Positions 10,199-18,250 of a DNA stretch of 64,000 bases are shown here, one piece after another (position 1 is the first letter of the stretch; each line of letters opens with the position of its first letter). Under the pieces are notes generated by a model. The model was given only the letters and a program-made list of their open reading frames with translations, did not search any database and was not told the DNA's origin. A program made the position numbers and the translations under genes. Source of the stretch: Enhydrobacter sp. (GTDB taxonomy: Bacteria > Pseudomonadota > Alphaproteobacteria > Reyranellales > Reyranellaceae); assembly GCF_030246845.1 (NCBI RefSeq), contig NZ_CP126889.1:2785001-2849000 (forward strand), written 5' to 3'.

Positions 10199-10543
10199 CT
10201 ATCGTTTTCCCAACGTTCGTATGTAAGCGATGAGATCGTCCTGTTCCCGTGACGTCAGGGAGAAATCGGGCATGCGACCATGCGATGCGGACATGGCGCG
10301 GCGCAGAGACGTGTCGGTCGTTTGCGGCGCGTCGGCGAGGGCCGGGAAGCTGGGTACCCCGTCGGCGCGTCCTGTGGTCGCCGATCGCGTTACGATGTGG
10401 CAGTTGGCGCACCAGCGCTCGGCGAGCACCCTGCCTGTCGCGACATCCTGCGCTGGCGCGATCGCCGGCTGCAATGCCAGCAGCACGGCGACCAAGCCGG
10501 ACGCCCATTTCCGGCCGACGGCGGCCCGATTCCGGTAAGACAT
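10199..10543 (-). CDS. Exported class I cytochrome c
   Basis: 114 residues with a signal peptide (hydrophobic core GLVAVLLALQPAIAPAQ, cleavage likely after the second AQ-type alanine). One heme-binding CANCH lies near residue 46 and a distal Met in GRMPDFSLT. The fold is about 85 residues after cleavage. It probably carries electrons in the periplasm, perhaps to the cbb3 oxidase or to a NO-metabolising enzyme, but the partner is not shown. The frame is open further upstream, but MSYRNRAAV is the only start with a complete signal peptide. It follows the 44-residue membrane gene by 19 bases and shares its Fnr/FixK box. Confidence 0.88.
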   Translation of the reverse strand: MSYRNRAAVGRKWASGLVAVLLALQPAIAPAQDVATGRVLAERWCANCHIVTRSATTGRADGVPSFPALADAPQTTDTSLRRAMSASHGRMPDFSLTSREQDDLIAYIRTLGKR

Positions 10544-10562
10544 GGCTTGTCGGTTCCTCGGT

Positions 10563-10697
10563 CTATTTTTCAGGAGCCGGCCCGCCGGTGCGGCGAAGCG
10601 ACCGCCGGTAGAGCAGAGTCTCCGCGGCCAGAAAGAGGCCCAGACCGGCGAATGCCACGCACACCGTGACAAGATAGTACGTTTCGTTGATCGTCAT
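10563..10697 (-). CDS. Small single-span membrane protein, 44 residues
   Basis: A short frame with one transmembrane helix (about 8-30, YYLVTVCVAFAGLGLFLAAE) and a basic tail YRRSLRRTG. AGGAGA lies five bases before the ATG, and a Fnr/FixK box predicts a start 14 bases upstream, so this is very likely translated. Size and topology recall CcoQ-like accessory subunits, but I cannot assign a family. It is co-oriented with the cytochrome c gene and may anchor or partner it. Confidence 0.7.
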   Translation of the reverse strand: MTINETYYLVTVCVAFAGLGLFLAAETLLYRRSLRRTGGPAPEK

Positions 10698-10745
10698 CGC
10701 ATTCTCCTCGCCGTCCAATAAATGGCGCGACGACCAGCCGATGCC

Positions 10746-10759
10746 TTGACCTATCTCAA
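10746..10759. promoter_or_regulatory. Fnr/FixK-type box (one mismatch), bidirectional
   Basis: TTGACCTATCTCAA matches the consensus except for C in place of R in the right half. At -41.5 the leftward start is near 10711, 14 bases before the 44-residue gene. The rightward start is near 10794, 28 bases before the 65-residue gene. Confidence 0.65.
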
Positions 10760-10821
10760 GGCACTCCCTCCCCGCGGGAGATGTGTATTGACGACATTTT
10801 ACTGCATTGACGATGTCGGCC

Positions 10822-11019
10822 ATGCGCAACTTCATCTTTCGATGCCCCGCTCTGGGCGTGAACGTGCAGGCGAGCGCTGCGTTACGCGACTGTGGCGAAG
10901 GTCGGAGATATGTAGGTCAGCGCTGCGCGGCTTGCGGCAACCTGCATCTCGTAAATCCCGACAACGGCAAATTGCTTGCCGAGGACCTCGCATCCGATGC
11001 CCAAAATCGCCCCGATTGA
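10822..11019 (+). CDS. Small zinc-ribbon-like conserved protein, 65 residues
   Basis: The N-terminus MRNFIFRCPALGVNVQ, the later CAAC and the ending LHLVNPDNGKLLAED match a small uncharacterised protein common in alphaproteobacteria. The cysteine of RCP plus CxxC suggests a metal-binding ribbon. It has no membrane segment. ATG 10822 fits the family start; ATG 10813 is also in frame. No clear ribosome site is visible. It may be driven rightward from the box at 10746. Confidence 0.7.
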   Translation: MRNFIFRCPALGVNVQASAALRDCGEGRRYVGQRCAACGNLHLVNPDNGKLLAEDLASDAQNRPD

Positions 11020-11116
11020 CCGATGCCGACGGAAAGGCCGCAGGCGGCGAATTGACGGACAAAGTTCGGCAGTGCGTCGTGGCATGCAGACCGTCACGGT
11101 GGAGGACGGTCGTTGC

Positions 11117-11130
11117 TTGATGCAGGTCAA
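11117..11130. promoter_or_regulatory. Fnr/FixK-type box for the dehydrogenase operon
   Basis: TTGATGCAGGTCAA is an exact TTGAY-N4-RTCAA match. The predicted start is near 11165, 19 bases before the alcohol dehydrogenase ATG. A TACTAGG sequence near 11152 could act as the -10 element. Confidence 0.8.
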
Positions 11131-11183
11131 AGGCAGGGCCGCCCTCCGCATACTAGGTTCGACGGCAAGTGTGGAGACGAAGC

Positions 11184-12260
11184 ATGCCCAAGATGAAGGC
11201 CGCGATCTTTGCCGAGCCAGGCCGCATCGTTCTCGAGGCCAAGCCCATTCCGGACGTCGGCCCGCTCGACGCGCTGGTTCGGGTGACGACGACCACCATC
11301 TGCGGGACGGACATCCACATCCTTCGAGGCGAGTATCCGGTCCGGAAAGGTCTGACGGTCGGGCATGAACCGGTGGGGATCATCGAGAAGCTGGGGTCAG
11401 CGGTAGTCGGGTACGAGGAAGGCCAGCGTGTGATCGCGGGGGCGATCACGCCCAGCGGCCACAGCAATGCCTGCTTGTGCGGTCAGCATTCGCAGGACGG
11501 GGCAGGCACGCGCCATGGCTTCAAGTCGATGGGCGGATGGCGGTTCGGCAACACGATCGACGGTTGCCAGGCGGAGTATGTTCTCGTTCCGGATGCCATG
11601 GCGAACCTTGCCCCGGTGCCGGACAAGCTGACCGACGAGCAAGTGCTCATGTGCCCCGACATCATGTCGACGGGGTTCAGTGGCGCGGAAAGCGGCGGCG
11701 TCAGGATAGGCGATACCGTCGCGGTCTTCGCCCAGGGTCCGATCGGCCTTTGCGCTGCCGCCGGCGCCCGCCTGATGGGAGCGACGAAGATCATCGCCGT
11801 CGATACGATCGCCGAGCGCCTTTCCGTGGCACGCCGGCTGGGTGTCGACTTTGTCGTGGACTACAAGCGTGACGATCCGGTCGAGGCGATCCGGACCATC
11901 ACGCACGGACGGGGCGTCGATGTCGCCATAGAGGCTTTGGGCATGCAGTCCACCTTCGAGAGCGCCCTCCGGGTCCTGCGGCCGGGTGGCACGCTTTCGA
12001 GCCTCGGCGTCTATTCCACGGATTTGCGCATTCCGCTCGATGCGTTCGCAGCCGGCCTCGGCGACAGCAAGATCGTCACGACACTCTGCCCGGGCGGCAA
12101 GGAGCGGATGCGCCGTCTGATGGAGGTCATCGCGTCGGGCCGCGTCGATCTCAAGCCGCTCGTCACTCACCGTTTCACCCTCGATCAGATCGAGGAAGCC
12201 TACGACCTGTTCGCTCATCAGCGCGACGGTGTCCTGAAGGTGGCGATCGCCGCCGCGTAG
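11184..12260 (+). CDS. Zinc-dependent NAD(P) alcohol dehydrogenase
   Basis: 358 residues of the medium-chain dehydrogenase family. Catalytic zinc ligands are visible as Cys in TICGTDIH, His-Glu in VGHEPVG and Asp in CPDIMSTGFSGAE. This Cys-His-Asp set and the segment GGWRFGNTIDG resemble the secondary-alcohol (isopropanol) dehydrogenases of thermophilic anaerobes. The Rossmann motif is GPIGLCAAAGARLMGA. The family oxidises or forms secondary alcohols and aldehydes; the direction here is unknown. A fermentative redox sink under low oxygen is inferred. ATG 11184 has GGAGA eight bases upstream. It is first of a four-gene run. Confidence 0.88.
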   Translation: MPKMKAAIFAEPGRIVLEAKPIPDVGPLDALVRVTTTTICGTDIHILRGEYPVRKGLTVGHEPVGIIEKLGSAVVGYEEGQRVIAGAITPSGHSNACLCGQHSQDGAGTRHGFKSMGGWRFGNTIDGCQAEYVLVPDAMANLAPVPDKLTDEQVLMCPDIMSTGFSGAESGGVRIGDTVAVFAQGPIGLCAAAGARLMGATKIIAVDTIAERLSVARRLGVDFVVDYKRDDPVEAIRTITHGRGVDVAIEALGMQSTFESALRVLRPGGTLSSLGVYSTDLRIPLDAFAAGLGDSKIVTTLCPGGKERMRRLMEVIASGRVDLKPLVTHRFTLDQIEEAYDLFAHQRDGVLKVAIAAA

Positions 12261-12273
12261 AGGGGGGAACACC

Positions 12274-13656
12274 ATGGAAGACGATGTCGTGCTCGATCGC
12301 GGGGGCGCGCCAGTAGCCGAACGCCGGGAGTTGCCGCACGACTTCGTGTGGGGCGTGTCGACGTCCAGCTACCAGATCGAAGGCGCGACCGACGTCGATG
12401 GGCGTGGTCCGAGCGTCTGGGATGCCTACTGCAGGGTGCCAGGCCATATCGCGAATGGGGACACGGGCGACCTTGCCTGTGACCACTATCACCGATATGC
12501 CGAGGACATTTCCTTGATGCGCAAGCTTCGCGTCCACGCCTACCGTTTCTCGGTGGCGTGGCCGCGCGTGCTACCGAAGGGGCGCGGGGCCTCGAACGAG
12601 GCCGGGCTCGCCTTTTACGATCGTCTGATCGACGGCCTTCTCGCGGCCGGTATCGAGCCATGGCTCTGTCTCTACCATTGGGATCTGCCGCAGGCGCTTC
12701 AGGAGGAAGGAGGGTGGCTGAACCGGGACATCGCCGGCTGGTACGGCGACTACGCCGAGCTGGTGGCGCGCCGCTACGGCGATCGCATCCGGCGCTTCGC
12801 CACCTTCAACGAGCCGTCCGTCTTCAGCCTGTTCGGCTACGGATTCGCCTGGCATCCGCCCGGGCTGGTCGATCCGGTGGCTCTCAATCGTGCAATCCAC
12901 CACGTCAACCTCGCGCATGGGAGGGGCGTCGATGTGTTGCGCGCGCATGTCCCTCGAAGCTCCATCGGCGCCATCCACAACGTGCAACCGAGCCGGGCGG
13001 CGGGACCGCGGTCTGCCGCCGATGTCGCCGCGGCGAAGTTGCTCGATGCCTACTGGAACAGGGCATTCCCGGAACCACAGTTGCTGGGCCGCTATCCCGA
13101 AGAGCTCGCCAGGCTCGTCGAGCCCCACATGCAGGCGGGCGATCTGGATCGGATTTGCCGCCCGATCGACTGGTTCGGCGTCAATCACTACTCACCGATC
13201 TATGCGAAGGCCGCGTCCGAGGCGGTGCTCGGTTTCGCCTGGGCCGATGCACCGGCAGACGTTCCCCGTTCACCGATCGGATGGCAGGTCGATCCGATCG
13301 CTTTTCGTGACACGCTGCTCGACGTGTGGCGTCGCTACCGTTTGCCGATCTATGTCACGGAGAATGGTGCTGGCGCCAACGAGTCGCCCGACGGTGCCGG
13401 GGAGGTCGTGGATCACGAGAGGGTGCGCTACCTCAAGACATACATCTCCGCCTTGCGTGACGCGGTCGCGGCCGGCGCCGATGTGCGCGGCTATTTCGTG
13501 TGGTCCCTGCTTGACAACTTCGAATGGGGAGCGGGTTATGCCAACCGCTTCGGCCTGGTCTACATCGACTATCCAAGTCAACGCCGCATCCCAAAGGAAT
13601 CGGCACACTGGTACGCGCGGATGATTCGTGCCGAAGCCCTGCGGGGCCTCGGATGA
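12274..13656 (+). CDS. Family 1 glycoside hydrolase (beta-glucosidase)
   Basis: 460 residues, normal GH1 length. The N-terminal signature FVWGVSTSSYQIEGA, the acid/base glutamate in TFNEPSV and the nucleophile glutamate in YVTENGAG are all present. No signal peptide, so it is cytoplasmic. It hydrolyses beta-glucosides to glucose, and the overlapping glucokinase gene that follows would phosphorylate the product. It lies 13 bases after the dehydrogenase, with GAGGGGG before the ATG. Finding a beta-glucosidase in a FixK-type operon is unusual. Confidence 0.93.
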   Translation: MEDDVVLDRGGAPVAERRELPHDFVWGVSTSSYQIEGATDVDGRGPSVWDAYCRVPGHIANGDTGDLACDHYHRYAEDISLMRKLRVHAYRFSVAWPRVLPKGRGASNEAGLAFYDRLIDGLLAAGIEPWLCLYHWDLPQALQEEGGWLNRDIAGWYGDYAELVARRYGDRIRRFATFNEPSVFSLFGYGFAWHPPGLVDPVALNRAIHHVNLAHGRGVDVLRAHVPRSSIGAIHNVQPSRAAGPRSAADVAAAKLLDAYWNRAFPEPQLLGRYPEELARLVEPHMQAGDLDRICRPIDWFGVNHYSPIYAKAASEAVLGFAWADAPADVPRSPIGWQVDPIAFRDTLLDVWRRYRLPIYVTENGAGANESPDGAGEVVDHERVRYLKTYISALRDAVAAGADVRGYFVWSLLDNFEWGAGYANRFGLVYIDYPSQRRIPKESAHWYARMIRAEALRGLG

Positions 13657-14630
13657 GCCGCTTGCTCCTCGCCGACATCGGCGGCACCTACGCCCGGTTC
13701 ACATTTGCTTCCGGCAAGGCAGTCGGGCCAATCTGGTCGACCGAAGTCGGCGCGCATCATGATGTAGGGAAAGCGATCGCCGCGTTCCTCGAGACCGACG
13801 CGCATCGAGCGGGAATCGACGGTGCGCTGTTCGCGGCCGCGGGTCCTGTCCAGGGCGGGCAGTGCCGATTGACCAATGCCGCCTGGATCATCGACGAAGA
13901 AGAGATCGCAGGAACGTTCGCCATCCCCTGGGTTCGGGTCGTCAACGATCTCGAGGCGGTGGCCGCCGGTCTTGCCGATCTGCCCCCCGCGCAGACGCGA
14001 CCGATCGGGGCCGGCGCCGCAATTCCCGGCGCACCCATGGCCATCATCGCTCCAGGCACGGGGCTAGGCATGGCCTGCCTGTTTCCCGGACCGGGCGGCC
14101 GGTGCGTTCTCCCCAGCGAAGGCGGCCACGCCGGCGTCGCCGGCATCGATGAACATTCCGATGCGGTGATCGGGTTCCTGAGGCGCCGCTTCGGACGCGT
14201 GTCTGCGGAAAGGGTCCTGTCGGGTCCGGGATTGAGCAATCTCCACCAGGCCATCGTGTCACTTCAAGGCGGCAGGAGTTCCGTCAGAAGTCCCAGCGAG
14301 ATAACGGCTGGCGCCCTGGACCGGTCCTCTCCGGCATGCCTGGCTGTCATCGACATGTTTTGCGCCCTCCTGGGAGCTGTCGCAGGCGACACGGCACTGA
14401 CATTCGGGGCGAGGGGCGGGGTGTTCATCGGCGGCGGTATCGTTCCCAGGTTCGTGGAGCACCTTTCCCGATCGGCCTTCCGACAATGGTTCGAGGCGAA
14501 GGGGCGGCTGGGCGCCTACGCGGCGCGAATCCCGACACGCGTCATCCTCCACCCCAATCCTGCATTCTTTGGCTTGATCAGCCTCGCCGAGGGCCTCCGG
14601 GGACCGCGACGGTCGGTCCAGCCGGCTTGA
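13653..14630 (+). CDS. glk: Glucokinase
   Basis: 325 residues of the bacterial Glk (ROK-independent) family. It starts MSRLLLADIGGTYARFTF, with the ATP phosphate loop LADIGGT. It also has VVNDLEAVAAGL carrying the catalytic Asp, APGTGLGMA, and the glucose-binding EGGHAGVAG. Phosphorylates glucose with ATP in the cytoplasm. Its ATG overlaps the beta-glucosidase stop (ATGA), so the two are translationally coupled. The open frame extends upstream, but this start aligns with the family N-terminus. Confidence 0.93.
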   Translation: MSRLLLADIGGTYARFTFASGKAVGPIWSTEVGAHHDVGKAIAAFLETDAHRAGIDGALFAAAGPVQGGQCRLTNAAWIIDEEEIAGTFAIPWVRVVNDLEAVAAGLADLPPAQTRPIGAGAAIPGAPMAIIAPGTGLGMACLFPGPGGRCVLPSEGGHAGVAGIDEHSDAVIGFLRRRFGRVSAERVLSGPGLSNLHQAIVSLQGGRSSVRSPSEITAGALDRSSPACLAVIDMFCALLGAVAGDTALTFGARGGVFIGGGIVPRFVEHLSRSAFRQWFEAKGRLGAYAARIPTRVILHPNPAFFGLISLAEGLRGPRRSVQPA

Positions 14631-14635
14631 TTCAG

Positions 14636-15754
14636 ATGACCGGCGAGTCCACGGCCCGCCTCGTGACGCCTCGCGCCGCGCTGCGTCGCTTCTGGAAAGC
14701 GGCGCGCGGATTCTGGCGCGGGCCGGCGGCGTGGGCGCTCATCGCGATGCTGGTCGCCTGCGTCATCCTGCAGCTTTTCGTGCAGTACCGGCTGAACTTC
14801 TGGAACCGGGACTTCTTCAATGCCCTGGAAGCGCGCGATGGACGCCTGATCTGGCAGGAGACGCGCCTGCTGCTCGTTCTGGCCGCGGCCAGCACCGCGC
14901 TCGCCATCGTCGCGGTGTGGGGACGCATGACGTTCCAGCGCCGCTGGCGGGATTGGCTGACCCGATCGTTGATCGATGCCTGGCTGGCCGAGCAACGATA
15001 TCAGCGCCTCGGCTTCGTGAATGGCCAGCGCCAGAATCCCGAATATCGCATCACCGAAGACGCGCGCCTGGCGACGGACGCGCCGATCGACCTGGCTGTC
15101 GGTCTCCTGTCGGCGCTGCTGGCGGCTGCTGCCTTCATCGTCATCCTGTGGAACGTGGGCGGATCGCTCCAAATCCATATCCGGGGCGAAGTCCTGACCA
15201 TTCCCGGATATCTGGTGATCGCCTCGGTCGTCTATGCCACGACGACAACGCTCGGCATGACGACCATCGGGCGGCATATGGTCGACGTGATCGAGAACAA
15301 GAACCAGGCGGAGGCGGATTTCAAGTATGTGGTCGCACGCGTGAACACGCGAACGACCCTTGCGGCGGTACCGGATGACGCATCGATACTGGCCACGGCG
15401 CAGGCCGCCGTCATCCGGCAGTGGAGGCGACTGTGCGGCCAGCATATGCGCACGACCCTGGTGTCGCACGGCAATACGCTGCTGGCTCCGGTTGTCGGCC
15501 TTCTTCTTTGCGCGCCCAACTACGTTTCCGGGGCGGTCAGCCTCGGGCAGGTCACCCAGTCGGCCGCGGCCTTTGTCGCCGTTCAAGGCGCCTTCAACTG
15601 GCTGGTCGACAACTATCCACGTCTCGCCGAATGGATGTCCTCGGCATACCGTGTCGGCATCCTGCTGAAGGCTCTCGACGGGCTCGGCGAGCGCCTGCCT
15701 GTGCTGGCTCGCGAGGAACTGCAGCCGAGCCGGACGGACCCACAGACTACGTAG
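14636..15754 (+). CDS. SbmA/BacA- or YddA-type membrane domain, no ATPase domain
   Basis: 372 residues with about six hydrophobic spans. NFWNRDFFNALEARDG and the basic RWRDWLTRSLIDAWL stretch match the membrane domain shared by SbmA/BacA peptide importers and YddA-type ABC transporters. The protein ends at the coupling region without the NBD of YddA. SbmA/BacA work without an ATPase by using the proton gradient, so function is possible. Substrate unknown. It starts five bases after glk and is last in the sugar operon. A possible FixJ site overlaps its stop codon. Confidence 0.8.
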   Translation: MTGESTARLVTPRAALRRFWKAARGFWRGPAAWALIAMLVACVILQLFVQYRLNFWNRDFFNALEARDGRLIWQETRLLLVLAAASTALAIVAVWGRMTFQRRWRDWLTRSLIDAWLAEQRYQRLGFVNGQRQNPEYRITEDARLATDAPIDLAVGLLSALLAAAAFIVILWNVGGSLQIHIRGEVLTIPGYLVIASVVYATTTTLGMTTIGRHMVDVIENKNQAEADFKYVVARVNTRTTLAAVPDDASILATAQAAVIRQWRRLCGQHMRTTLVSHGNTLLAPVVGLLLCAPNYVSGAVSLGQVTQSAAAFVAVQGAFNWLVDNYPRLAEWMSSAYRVGILLKALDGLGERLPVLAREELQPSRTDPQTT

Positions 15755-15763
15755 ATTCCCTTA
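15748..15763 (+). promoter_or_regulatory. Possible FixJ-binding site upstream of fixK
   Basis: TACGTAGATTCCCTTA fits the loose FixJ pattern TANGTA(A/G) and resembles the GTAnTTTCCC-like sequences of rhizobial fixK promoters. It lies about 90 bases before the fixK ATG, compatible with activation from around -60. This region has no Fnr/FixK box, which supports FixJ rather than FixK control. The match is short and could be chance. Confidence 0.4.
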
Positions 15764-15845
15764 GGCCAATACCTGAATGGTGACGGCGGTCGGCCGGCGG
15801 TAGGGGATGGTCATCGAGATCGTGTTCATTCCAGGAGAGAGACCG

Positions 15846-16535
15846 ATGACCGCTACCGCAACCGTCCGCATCCCCGCGCATCGCCCGCCGGCTGGCCTGC
15901 TGGCGCAGCGCGTTCTCACCCCCCGTTCGATGGACGAAGGCCAGGCGGCCGGCGCGCGGCGGACTTTTGTCAAGGGCGAGGAACTGTTCGCCGAGGGCGA
16001 GGCGGCGGACTTCTTCTACAAGGTGGTGTCCGGCACGGTGCGGGTATGCAAGCTCCTGAGCGACGGCCGCCGGCAGATCGAGGCGTTCCAGCTGCCGGGC
16101 GACATCTTCGGGCTGGAGAGCGGCACGGAGCACCACTTCACCGCCGAGGCGGTGGAGGACACCGTGGTTCTCGCCTTTCGGCGCAGCCGGTTTGCCAGCC
16201 TCCTGCATGACAACCCGACATTCGGCGACCAGCTCATGAGTTCGATGATCATCAGCCTGGAGCGGGCGCAGGAGCACATGGTGCTGCTGGGGCGCAAGAC
16301 GGCGGAGGAGAAGATCGCCACCTTCCTGCTCGACATGTCGCGTCGACTGGCGAATGCCGACCGCGTCGACCTGCCGATGCAGCGTACCGACATCGCCGAC
16401 CATCTCGGCCTCACCATCGAGACGGTGTCCCGTACGTTGAGCCAGATGGTGCGCGACGGCCTCATCAAGCTCGCCGCTACCGGCCGCACCATCGTCATCA
16501 GCAACAAGATCGGTCTTCAGGCCCTGAATGGCTGA
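15846..16535 (+). CDS. fixK: Crp/Fnr-family transcription activator, FixK type
   Basis: 229 residues: cyclic-nucleotide-fold domain (about 30-150), dimer helix, and a C-terminal winged helix-turn-helix with DIADHLGLTIETVSRTLSQM. The recognition helix E-x-x-S-R is the one that reads TTGA half sites in Fnr and FixK. The N-terminal cysteine cluster of Fnr is absent, so it should not sense oxygen itself, in line with FixK controlled by FixLJ. CAGGAGAGA precedes ATG 15846; an upstream in-frame start at 15807 lacks one. It is the best candidate to bind the 20 palindromes in this window. Confidence 0.9.
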   Translation: MTATATVRIPAHRPPAGLLAQRVLTPRSMDEGQAAGARRTFVKGEELFAEGEAADFFYKVVSGTVRVCKLLSDGRRQIEAFQLPGDIFGLESGTEHHFTAEAVEDTVVLAFRRSRFASLLHDNPTFGDQLMSSMIISLERAQEHMVLLGRKTAEEKIATFLLDMSRRLANADRVDLPMQRTDIADHLGLTIETVSRTLSQMVRDGLIKLAATGRTIVISNKIGLQALNG

Positions 16536-16566
16536 GCACATCGAGGCGCCGGAAGGAGAGGAAGCC

Positions 16567-17262
16567 ATGCGCGCGAAAGACGTGATGTCCAATGGCGTCA
16601 TGTCCGTGATGGCGGACGCAACGGTCTTCGACGCCGCGGAGATCCTGACCGCCGAACGCATAAGCGCGGCTCCCGTAGTCGACGATCAGGGCCGGATGGT
16701 CGGCATTGTCAGCGAAGCCGACCTCATTCGCCGCGCCGAGATCGGCACCATGCCGCACAAGTCGTGGCTGCAGCGTTTGCTCGCCGACGATGCCACCACG
16801 GCGGCGCGCTATGTGCGGTCCCATTCGCGCCGCGTGAGGGACGTGATGACCAAGGCGGTCGTCTCGGTCGACGAGGATGCCACGTTGGCGGAGATAGCCG
16901 AGCTCATGTCCAAGCATGGCATCAAACGCGTGCCGGTGGTTCGAGACGGCTTTGCGGTGGGTGTCGTGAGCCGTGCCAATCTGCTGGAGGCGCTGCTCTC
17001 GCGCGAGCCGGGAAGCGAGTCCTCCCATCCGACCGACGTGCAGCTGCGTCGCGAGGTATCGGCCGCAGTCGAAAAGCAGTCTTGGGCGTCGGCTTGGCCG
17101 ATCAATGTCGTCGTGAGCGCGGGTGTGGTCCATCTGTGGGGGTTCGCGTCGAGTGATGTGATTCGCAAGGCTTGTCGGGTGGCTGCCGAGAATGTTCCGG
17201 GTGTGAAAACCGTCAAAAATCACATGCGTGTCATACCGCCATCGGTGACCATGGGCATGTAA
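16567..17262 (+). CDS. CBS-pair protein with C-terminal BON domain
   Basis: 231 residues: CBS 1 (about 1-58, with APVVDDQGRMVGIVSEADLI), CBS 2 (about 90-145, with VPVVRDGFAVGVVSRANLL) and a BON-type segment (about 165-225, with WPINVVVSAGVVHLWGFASS). The CBS part senses adenosine ligands. BON modules bind phospholipid or other surfaces, so it may work near the membrane. GGAGAGG lies five bases before ATG 16567, which I prefer over 16528, which overlaps fixK. It probably forms an operon with fixK. Confidence 0.9.
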   Translation: MRAKDVMSNGVMSVMADATVFDAAEILTAERISAAPVVDDQGRMVGIVSEADLIRRAEIGTMPHKSWLQRLLADDATTAARYVRSHSRRVRDVMTKAVVSVDEDATLAEIAELMSKHGIKRVPVVRDGFAVGVVSRANLLEALLSREPGSESSHPTDVQLRREVSAAVEKQSWASAWPINVVVSAGVVHLWGFASSDVIRKACRVAAENVPGVKTVKNHMRVIPPSVTMGM

Positions 17263-17356
17263 ATCGGAACCCAACGCCCTTGTGCGTCGGCACCGGGCGG
17301 AACTGGTCCGTCAGCGAACGGCCGAACGGTCTACGGGCAGCCCGCCAAAGGCCGGC

Positions 17357-18205
17357 TCAGAAAGGCGTTCGAGGTCCCTCTATTGCCATCTTGTTCGCGA
17401 CAGGGTCGGGAACCATGGCCGATGCCCGCGGCGGGGCCGACATCTGTGCTTCCCGGGCGGCTTGCAGCAAACCATTCGCCTCTGCCATCAACGGACCGAG
17501 CAGGGCCTCGATCTCGTCGGACGTCGCCAGGATTTGCTGGAAAGCTGTCCGCAGAGCTTCGGGATCCGCGGCTGCAAGCGCCGTCTCCAGGTCCTGCTCG
17601 CCTGTGCTCCCGATGAGCCGGGCGACGATGCACCGCGCAGCGGCATTGCACGTCCGTACGTCTGTCAGCCCCTGGAGGATGCGCGCCGCGACTTCGTCAA
17701 TGGCGGAAGGGCGACCAGTCTCCATGGCTGGCCCCGGCTGCGAGCCGCCGCCGCTTCCCGAATAGGCATCCCTTTGCTGGAGCGTCTGCAGCGTACGTGT
17801 CAGGGGCTCATCGACGACAGCCTCGCGATCCGTCAGTCGATAGATGACGCCTCCGTCACGAACCATGATTTCGCGAACGACATCATCGTTGCATGTGCGC
17901 ACTTCGCGGACGTTGCAGGAGGAGAGGGCAGTCGTGGAATCGAGCAGGAAGTGGCGCGCGGCCACGTGGCAAAGTTCAGCATCCGTGCCGTCGACGCAAA
18001 GGCGTTCCACTCGAACACCGTCCGGAGCCCGTATATCCGCAACTGTGGCAAGCACCGGCGCATCGGTGAGCTTGACGACTTGCCCCAGAGTCAGCCCGTG
18101 AAAGTGCTGCTCGAGCGCAGCTTGGGAAAGAACGACCGGAATGCGGCCCTCCTGCGCTATTTCCTGTCGTAAGGCCTCGAGATCAGCATGGAGATCTTCG
18201 GTCAT
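17357..18205 (-). CDS. Hypothetical protein, 282 residues
   Basis: I do not recognise the family. The protein is soluble and mostly helical, with a cysteine pair in SSCNVREVRTCND near the middle, a glycine-serine linker (SGSGGGSQPG, about 148-157) and a second helical half with VRTCNAAARC. It therefore looks like two modules joined by a flexible link. GAGAAAGG lies about eight bases before the ATG. It is third in a leftward run after a universal stress gene and phaB, 45 bases behind phaB. A role in storage-polymer or stress physiology is only an inference from neighbours. Confidence 0.72.
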   Translation of the reverse strand: MTEDLHADLEALRQEIAQEGRIPVVLSQAALEQHFHGLTLGQVVKLTDAPVLATVADIRAPDGVRVERLCVDGTDAELCHVAARHFLLDSTTALSSCNVREVRTCNDDVVREIMVRDGGVIYRLTDREAVVDEPLTRTLQTLQQRDAYSGSGGGSQPGPAMETGRPSAIDEVAARILQGLTDVRTCNAAARCIVARLIGSTGEQDLETALAAADPEALRTAFQQILATSDEIEALLGPLMAEANGLLQAAREAQMSAPPRASAMVPDPVANKMAIEGPRTPF

Positions 18206-18250
18206 GTCGGCACCTTTCTCAAAGGGAGACGGATCGGGGAGCGATGGCGA

